Below are positions 59,320 through 64,000 of a DNA stretch of 64,000 bases, piece by piece. The notes beneath the pieces were generated by a model. That model searched no databases. It worked only from the letters and a program-made list of their open reading frames with translations, and was not told the DNA's origin. The stretch's first letter is position 1, and each line of letters begins with the position of its first letter. Position numbers and translations under genes: made by a program. Source of the DNA: Maea johnstoni (Eukaryota; Annelida; Polychaeta; Spionida; Magelonidae); the NCBI GenBank assembly GCA_963942565.1, contig OZ012689.1:21902360-21966359 (forward strand), read 5' to 3'.

Positions 59320-60406
59320 TAGTCCACTTGCTGACATGATACTCATACTTGCCAGAACAATAGGACAAGCCTTAATGTCAAGCTCTGCTTGAAGAATAGG
59401 CTAAAGGCTGTGCAGGGATCAGGCAATGCTTTTTGCCTTCATGTTATGCATAGAAAGAAGTTTTTTAAAGGACACACTAACTCATTTTTATGTCCAGTGC
59501 TCTGTTCATGGCCATAGGTGTACAGTTATGTTGAGTTTGGGTGACTTTAGCCAATCAATGAGCTGAGCTAGGATCTACCCAAAATCACCCATTATTTCAG
59601 TAGAAGTTTTGCTATCATGAAGAATACCGCAATCATGTACGAAACCTTGTAGGTATGTAAAGGACATGTTGGAGCAAATGATTCTCCTTTTTTCAATGTG
59701 ACAAAGCAACAGTTAACACATTGAAATATGAGTTTCTTGGGCAGACTGTCGACTTTTAGAAATCATGTGGATACTGATTCAACAGTTAAAAAGTCATGAT
59801 ATGTAATTAAAAATACGAAAGTATTGATAATTCTATACACTGTGGTATACAAGAATAAGTATCTAGGTATTTAGCGGGCAACAAGTTCTACCAGTTTGGC
59901 CGAGGTAACTCTGAGATTGCCCTAAAATCCCTATCCATGTCTTTTTCTATACAACCTACAAATAGGCTATATAATACTTGAAAACATGTTATTGATTGTG
60001 AAGTGAGTGATTTCTTGAGATATTCAGTACCAGTAGCAAAAGGAAGTATTAGTCTTAACCTTTCTCATGATACATCAAAAGATGGGTTATAATACAGAAA
60101 AGTAGCTCATTTAAAGAGGGGCTCCAAGACGATGTCAACATCACAGGGATACAATAATTTCTTTATTGAATTTTAGACTGTTTCTCATTGTCCACTGGTA
60201 GGAACATACCAGATTTAATCATACATGATCATTTATTCAATCAAAGGGTTTTATTAATGAAAAAGATCAATGGTGGATATTATTGCTATTCGTTTTATTT
60301 AAGAAAAAAAACAGTGATCACAATACATTGTACCTTGTTCATACTACGCAGGGCCAAGAACATAAATTTACCTGCCATTCGGTACTATCATGTTCCATGT
60401 ACTCTA

Positions 60407-60416
60407 AATAAATAAA
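60407..60416 (+). promoter_or_regulatory. Overlapping AATAAA signals downstream of SDHC exon 6b
   Basis: Two overlapping AATAAA hexamers about 1.5 kb after the 6b stop, followed by a GT-rich stretch (tgtgatttgtgtctgtg), a good cleavage-site context. Proposed 3' end for the cassette transcript; inference only. Confidence 0.4.
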
Positions 60417-60533
60417 GCTATAACTATTGTGATTTGTGTCTGTGAATTTCCTTTTCTCAAAACATGCTCACACACTTGGTGTGATCAGAAGACAATATAT
60501 GTCCCATTTCCATGCCAGGGTAAATGAATTAAT

Positions 60534-60767
60534 CCTTTAATGCCTAGAATTCTTCGGGAGAGTCCTATGGTTGCGATGAACGTTCAAAAATAACCTTAGA
60601 ATAAGGCATAAATTTTCAAATAAAGCATAGATTTGCAAAAATATATTTTAGGGAGATTTTTGAGTTTATTCTAATAAGCAGTTCTCCCTCAAATAGTTTC
60701 CAGAAATACTTAGGTTATCATCGAAATCAGCAGGGCATTTTGGGGTGAAGAAGACATGAATGAGGAA
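60534..60767. mobile_element. Worn TTAA-type MITE family C relative
   Basis: Starts ttaatgcctag, contains gttctccctcaaatag and gcagggcattttgg, and ends gacatgaatgagg, following the family C order. Termini are approximate. Confidence 0.4.
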
Positions 60768-61608
60768 AACGAAACTTCTACGATTTGACAGTCTTAGTAA
60801 TGTGGGTGCTGCCGTGCTGGCTTAATTTCATGTCTCTCCCTTTCTAATGATCTTGAGTTCGACCGCCCCGGCTCTTCATGACAACTTGCATTATAAAAGT
60901 ATCCCCAGTTTAATGCTAGTGATTTAAATGGTGCTTGTGATAGTAAATATTCAGGTCAGTAACTCCCTTTCATCCAGGAAACTTTACGTAATATAAGTAC
61001 ATAACTACTGGTTCATACATTAAAAAATATGATATTGACATTTTATTAAATTCACTTATTTACATTTTATACACCATATGTACATTTGTGTGACACAATG
61101 GAATAAGCAATGTGAACACTTCATTCTGAATTAGGTTGCAATCTTAGTACAACATGCTGCAATGAATCCATCATTCCTGTTACAAATAATTGTTGCATTT
61201 CCCTCATTTAGAATTTTCATAAGGATTGCCACACTGACTTCTCCAAAGAACTCCAAAATGTGCGATTTATCTTAATTGTCCATCTACACACGTTTTCAGT
61301 CCACCAATATCATTCCAGGAAACCAGGACGATAACCTGGTACTGGTACTTGAATCTCCTCATGTCTCAAGGCATGCCTGTCTGTGGTTCAACAGGCATGG
61401 GTAAAAATGAGAATTGAAACCATAATTAAGAAATCTCCAGCCTGAGTGTCCTTGCAACATTTCTTCTCAGCATCAACAGTGGCTTCAGAAGATTTCCGCT
61501 TTTTCATGCAGATAATGTGCCTCCGTTATAAACCTCATTTGCAACCGCACATATGATTGTGTTCCAGTGCAATTTCATGGAATACTACGCCTTTTCTTAT
61601 CAACTTAA

Positions 61609-61810
61609 CCCTTATGCTGGTGTTGGCTAAATTTCCCAACACAAAATGATGCAAAAAAAAATGAAAATGACTGAAACTCTGTCACATGGGTACTCATCTG
61701 AGAGTACTCAGCGAGAGCTATCCGATGAATACCAACATGACAGGGTTAAATGTGTTTTTTTAAACTTTGCGTCCTTTTGCATGGTGAAAGTAGTCTCAAC
61801 ATAGTAAGGG
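61609..61810 (+). mobile_element. TTAA-type MITE family B (downstream of TMEM218)
   Basis: 202 bp between TTAA at 61605-61608 and 61811-61814, ends cccttatgctgg / catagtaaggg. The best-preserved termini of the family in this window. Confidence 0.88.
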
Positions 61811-61897
61811 TTAACTGGGAGATGAATAACCCTTCATTGGACCTCTCTCCAAACTTTCGGGCATTAGTTTTTTCTTCCATGATCCGTCTAGTAGCTA

Positions 61898-62951
61898 TCA
61901 CCGAGTCTGTACAGTTTTCTTGACCGGTTTTGCTTGTACTCTCTCCATGATGTGAGTCGTAACATACATAGCAAAGCCGATAACCATAAAGATCCCCATC
62001 AGTGAGATCATGGCAGTCCTTGTGAGTGCTGTGTAATCATACTTCTGCAATAACAAACAAACAAAAAATACATTGTATCAATATTGAAATAGATCGTATC
62101 ACAATTGTTGATCACAGGATACGCAACCAGCAGATCTTGCTCAGCAGCCTGGACACAACTCCTAGCCCAGTTTTTGACAAGAGCCAGTGGTGCGTTCTGC
62201 ACTTGTGCATGAACAACCTCCTCTCTAACGTAAACAAATATGAGAGCCCTCATTGGTCTTAGTCTCCTAGTGACATCACAGAGATTAGATTCGGCAAGAT
62301 TTGGTTTGTCCAGGGCTTCACTATAGATCAAATGGTAATTGGTCTGTGTATCATCCGTCTAAGACCACCGACAATCAAAAGATATAAGCAATATGACACT
62401 TGTTCACGGAAATTTATGAGTTATGGATCTATAATGGATTGGTTTCTAAAAAAACAACATGATCAATTCCATACTGAACTGTGCTGAGGTGGCAACATTC
62501 ATTGTCAATATTTTGTGGTAAATCTCAAGGTAAAGTCATATGTGAAACAGAAATCTGCCTATAAGGAACCTACTATTGCACATTTTGGAAGTGGTGATTA
62601 ATCCTATCTATGTGCAATATTTCCATAGTTCCCAAATTCTCTTTTTCAATACTGAAGTACAAAGGGAAGAACCTATTCAAATAACTGAACTAAAAGAGAA
62701 TCATTCTAAGAATTAAATGACAGCACTACTGTTATATCTGTTCAGTTTTTTCTATCTAAAGATTTTTCTATGTCAAACCCACAATAAGAATGGAATTATA
62801 AGATGTAATGGTACCAGTATATTAAATATCTATACATTATGGACCTACCTTTATGTCTATTTCAACATCTCCATTCACTGACTCTCTGGGGAAGAACCAC
62901 AATATGAGAGTAAGAACAACGGCGAGCAAGACTGAGCCTATACCAGCACTC
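61898..62951 (-). CDS. TMEM218: Transmembrane protein 218, last two coding exons (5' part outside window)
   Basis: TMEM218 is a small three-pass protein of the ciliary transition zone, mutated in Joubert/Meckel-type disease. Exons seen: 62951-62849 and 62044-61898 (TGA stop at 61900-61898), giving 82 codons of the C-terminal part. The first encodes a membrane helix, SAGIGSVLLAVVLTLILWFF, then the conserved PRE and an acidic VNGDVEIDIK loop. The second encodes KYDYTALTR, a second helix and HIMERVQAKPVKK, matching the human order LLFPR...VEVKIVDDFFIGRY...HHVLEPIYAKP. Human TMEM218 is 115 aa, so about 33 N-terminal residues are missing; I find no matching exon in 62952-64000, and they probably lie past the edge. 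The intron holds a dispersed repeat at 62085-62330. Confidence 0.85.
62085..62330 (+). repeat. Dispersed repeat, second copy (TMEM218 intron)
   Basis: Counterpart of 11075-11320. Both copies sit in introns within about 100 bases of an exon. The short open frames across it are not genes. Confidence 0.7.
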
Positions 62952-64000
62952 CTACAAAGAAACAGATAGATATCCATAAGAATACTTATTATTAATTCAT
63001 ACCTTTATTCACTTATCTCTTGAATGGCTGTTGCACACGTCTGATATCTTCTTGAATATCAAGTGTGAGAAATAGAACTTCCAAGCTGCCTGATTTATTA
63101 GGTAACCCATTCATTGGAACATACACATGATCTCATAATTCAATTAGCAAATACCTTGATGATAAAAGCAATATTTTTAAAAATATTCCAAATATATGTT
63201 AAATATTTTGTAGATCAGATGAGTAATAACCATGTGCGTATTCCAGGGTTAATGAGCATTAGATATCAATCAACACTGATTATATAGTTTGGAAAGCTTA
63301 ATAGGTTTAAATATCAGAACGATTTTTCAACTTTCAAAATTTTATCTCATTTTGTCAAATGTGCACTTCTGGATTTTACATGCCGAATTAACATTATCTA
63401 AATAATTAATCACTAATGCTCGGCAACATTGCATCCAAAAAGAATGTGCAATGCTCAACAGTCACCTTCACATCCTATAGAAGATAAAGAAATCTAAATT
63501 GGGGCAAATGCTGGTATTCATATTAGAATAATTCAAGGTATTTGTGATCAAGTTACTTTATTAAACTGTAAGTGGCCAAACCTGTATTTATTTCATTGAC
63601 AGATCCTAGATAGTGCTAATTTTTGAATGAGTGAGAGAAGATTTACATCTATAGTCTTTCATACAAAATATGACTGAGCACTCAAGCTTTTCCCCTCTTC
63701 AGAAGTGAAGATGATTCAAATTTGAATCAATTGAATAAAAGTAAGACATTGCTTTAAACGAGATTACATGTATATTTGACTAATAGTAAGCATAAATGAT
63801 GTAAATAACATCTTTTATTTTAACTGAAATACTCTGTTTATATTTGAATTTGATTTAAGCAATATTGTACCACAAGCCCTAAAGCCTTTGGGATGACTGA
63901 CTTCTTGTAATCAAATCAAAAAGAAAAGTTACCAAAACCTTCCTCAGTTTCCTGGGTGTTCTTTTACATACTTGGATGACCTTTAAGGCTTACATTTTCA
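62952..64000 (-). other. TMEM218 upstream intron to window edge
   Basis: No exon matching the TMEM218 N-terminal helix is seen; AT-rich without recognised repeats. Confidence 0.4.

Larger units (their letters stand above)
59320..61604. other. SDHC 6b to TMEM218 intergenic stretch
   Basis: AT-rich; poly(A) signals at 60407-60416, a worn family C MITE at 60534-60767. No further gene recognised. Confidence 0.5.

Noticed and set aside
60790-60890. gttcgaccgcc with an upstream tggcttaa, a possible tRNA-derived SINE head
   Set aside because: Only loose A/B-box similarity, no cloverleaf and no second copy in the window.

Overview
This window is animal nuclear DNA: AT-rich, with multi-exon genes, GT-AG introns that are often 1 kb or longer, long microsatellites and many short transposon derivatives. 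Gene content (HINFP, HYKK, CKS1, SDHC, TMEM218) is general metazoan. The density of small TTAA-flanked and hAT-type elements, the CR1/L2-like LINE tail and the (TA)n/(GA)n/poly-C tracts look like a marine invertebrate, perhaps a mollusc or another lophotrochozoan. No gene seen here fixes the phylum, so that placement is weak.

Layout. 1-10.3 kb is repeats: a short GC-richer tandem block, a four-copy ~200-bp satellite, a (TA)n tract split by a hAT-type MITE, TTAA-type MITEs, and a 5'-truncated LINE with a 53-bp target-site duplication. 10.3-23.1 kb (minus strand) holds the whole coding part of HINFP in 11 coding exons (697 aa by my splicing), with transposon-filled introns and probably a non-coding first exon near 25.8 kb. 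26.6-32.7 kb is an unusual stack of nested palindromic elements, including a 1.3-kb TIR element made almost wholly of related short hairpins. 33.6-37.1 kb (plus) is a five-exon hydroxylysine kinase gene (HYKK/AGPHD1) whose 3' flank carries a perfectly delimited hAT-type MITE with an 8-bp duplication. 38.5-40.0 kb has a mariner-like MITE and a LINE fragment. 41.15-44.01 kb (minus) is CKS1, the CDK regulatory subunit (83 aa). 47.5-52.9 kb (plus) is SDHC, the complex II large cytochrome b subunit (169 aa, six exons). 61.9-63.0 kb (minus) holds the last two exons of TMEM218, the rest lying past the right edge.

Most interesting observation: downstream of the complete SDHC gene lies a second, diverged copy of its last two coding exons (55603-55766 and 58785-58898). 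They have the same lengths, splice phases and heme histidine as the originals, their own stop codon, and no copy of exons 1-4 that I can find. The arrangement predicts two SDHC proteins sharing the targeting peptide and quinone-site region but with different membrane helices II and III. A switchable complex II anchor would be notable because animal lineages with anaerobic, rhodoquinone-linked metabolism are known to switch other complex II or quinone-pathway parts.

The genes are not an operon. HINFP (histone H4 transcription at S phase) and CKS1 (CDK partner) both serve the cell cycle; SDHC serves the respiratory chain; HYKK acts in lysine breakdown; TMEM218 is ciliary. CKS1 and SDHC are divergent neighbours, about 3.5 kb apart between start codons.
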